Below are positions 63,704-64,000 of a DNA stretch of 64,000 nt, one piece after another. The position numbers were made by a program, and so were the translations under genes. This stretch comes from Pseudomonas sp. CC6-YY-74 (GTDB taxonomy: Bacteria; Pseudomonadota; Gammaproteobacteria; Pseudomonadales; Pseudomonadaceae): positions 4,669,501 to 4,733,500 of the forward strand of contig NZ_CP019947.1 of NCBI RefSeq assembly GCF_002025205.1, written 5' to 3'. The number at the start of each line of letters is the position of its first letter. Within the stretch, counting starts at the first letter, position 1. The notes beneath the pieces are model-generated. The model did no database searches. It was not told the origin of the DNA and was given only the letters and a program-made list of their open reading frames with translations.

Positions 63704-64000
63704 ATGCATATCCATATTCTCGGCATCTGCGGCACTTTCATGGGTTCGCTGGCCGTGCTGGCCAAGGCGCTGGGACACCGCGTCACCGGTTCCGACGCCA
63801 ATGTCTACCCGCCGATGAGCACCCAGCTCGAGGCCCAGGGCATCGAATTGACCCAGGGCTACGATGCCGCGCAACTCGATCCGGCGCCGGATCTGGTGGT
63901 GATCGGCAATGCGCTGTCGCGCGGTAATCCGGCGGTTGAATACGTGCTCAATAAGGGCCTGCCTTACGTCAGCGGCCCGCAGTGGCTGGCCGACCATGTC
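63704..64000 (+). CDS. mpl: UDP-MurNAc:L-Ala-gamma-D-Glu-meso-DAP ligase (3' truncated)
   Basis: Murein peptide ligase of the peptidoglycan recycling pathway; only the first 99 residues are in the window. ATG 63704 with GAGG upstream starts MHIHILGICGTFMGSLAVLA, the UDP-binding Rossmann start of Mur ligases in the Mpl form, then GHRVTGSDANVYPPMSTQLE and DLVVIGNALSRGNPAVEYVL. In P. aeruginosa mpl directly follows the eatR-exaC genes as I recall; here the phosphorelay operon intervenes. Confidence 0.95.
   Translation, partial: MHIHILGICGTFMGSLAVLAKALGHRVTGSDANVYPPMSTQLEAQGIELTQGYDAAQLDPAPDLVVIGNALSRGNPAVEYVLNKGLPYVSGPQWLADHV

Overview
The window is a chromosomal segment of a high-GC gammaproteobacterium, almost certainly a Pseudomonas. 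The gene order nrdR-ribD-ribE-ribBA-ribH-nusB-thiL-pgpA-ribA-dxs-ispA-xseB, then ppa, the ethanolamine lyase genes, exaC/eatR and mpl, follows as I remember it the P. aeruginosa PAO1 order PA4066 to PA4020. Pseudomonas-type REP palindromes and a GTG/TTG-tolerant start-codon habit agree. Family assignments come from reading the translated sequences; no database search was run.

Layout. 1-3.6 kb: end of an ExbB-ExbB-ExbD-TonB-TPR energy-transduction operon, with a frameshift in the second exbB. 3.7-4.3 kb: an AT-richer YajG-like lipoprotein. 4.5-7.7 kb: a minus-strand zinc-responsive operon (DUF2796, ABC ATPase, permease, DUF3299) behind a good Zur box. 8.3-10.3 kb: CnoX-like thioredoxin, a methyltransferase and a YbaY-like lipoprotein. 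10.5-20.5 kb: nrdR and the riboflavin/nusB/thiL/pgpA/ribA block, with an FMN riboswitch before ribE and a possible leader peptide. 20.5-22.8 kb: a B12-riboswitch-controlled TonB-dependent receptor facing a BtuF-like protein. 22.9-32.6 kb: dxs, ispA and xseB, separated by a 6-kb cassette holding a MITE-like element, a single-chain acyl-CoA carboxylase, an acyl-CoA ligase and a LysR regulator.

32.7-37 kb is a decaying accessory zone: TSUP permease, a GAF-EAL gene broken at a C run, a HicA-like toxin, a frameshifted DUF2905 gene, a 5' scrap of hsdR, REP elements and a Fic gene lacking its N-terminus. 37-45.3 kb is a two-partner secretion pair whose TpsA carries two GLUG arrays and seven near-identical 258-bp repeats. 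45.4-49.2 kb: ppa, mtfA, a PP2C/kinase gene broken by an 8-bp tandem duplication, and a GNAT. 49.3-56.8 kb: ethanolamine catabolism (eutB, eutC, EutH-type transporter, exaC) with a sigma-54 promoter and its activator eatR.

The most unusual region is 57.1-63.4 kb, inserted between eatR and mpl: a five-gene chemosensory-like phosphorelay made of a short MCP-like protein, a CheX-like protein, a pseudoreceiver-CheX fusion, CheY, and a 1053-residue membrane GAF-Hpt-ATPase kinase without the CheW-like P5 domain. No cheW, cheR or cheB accompanies it. It is my main candidate for an undescribed system. The window ends inside mpl.
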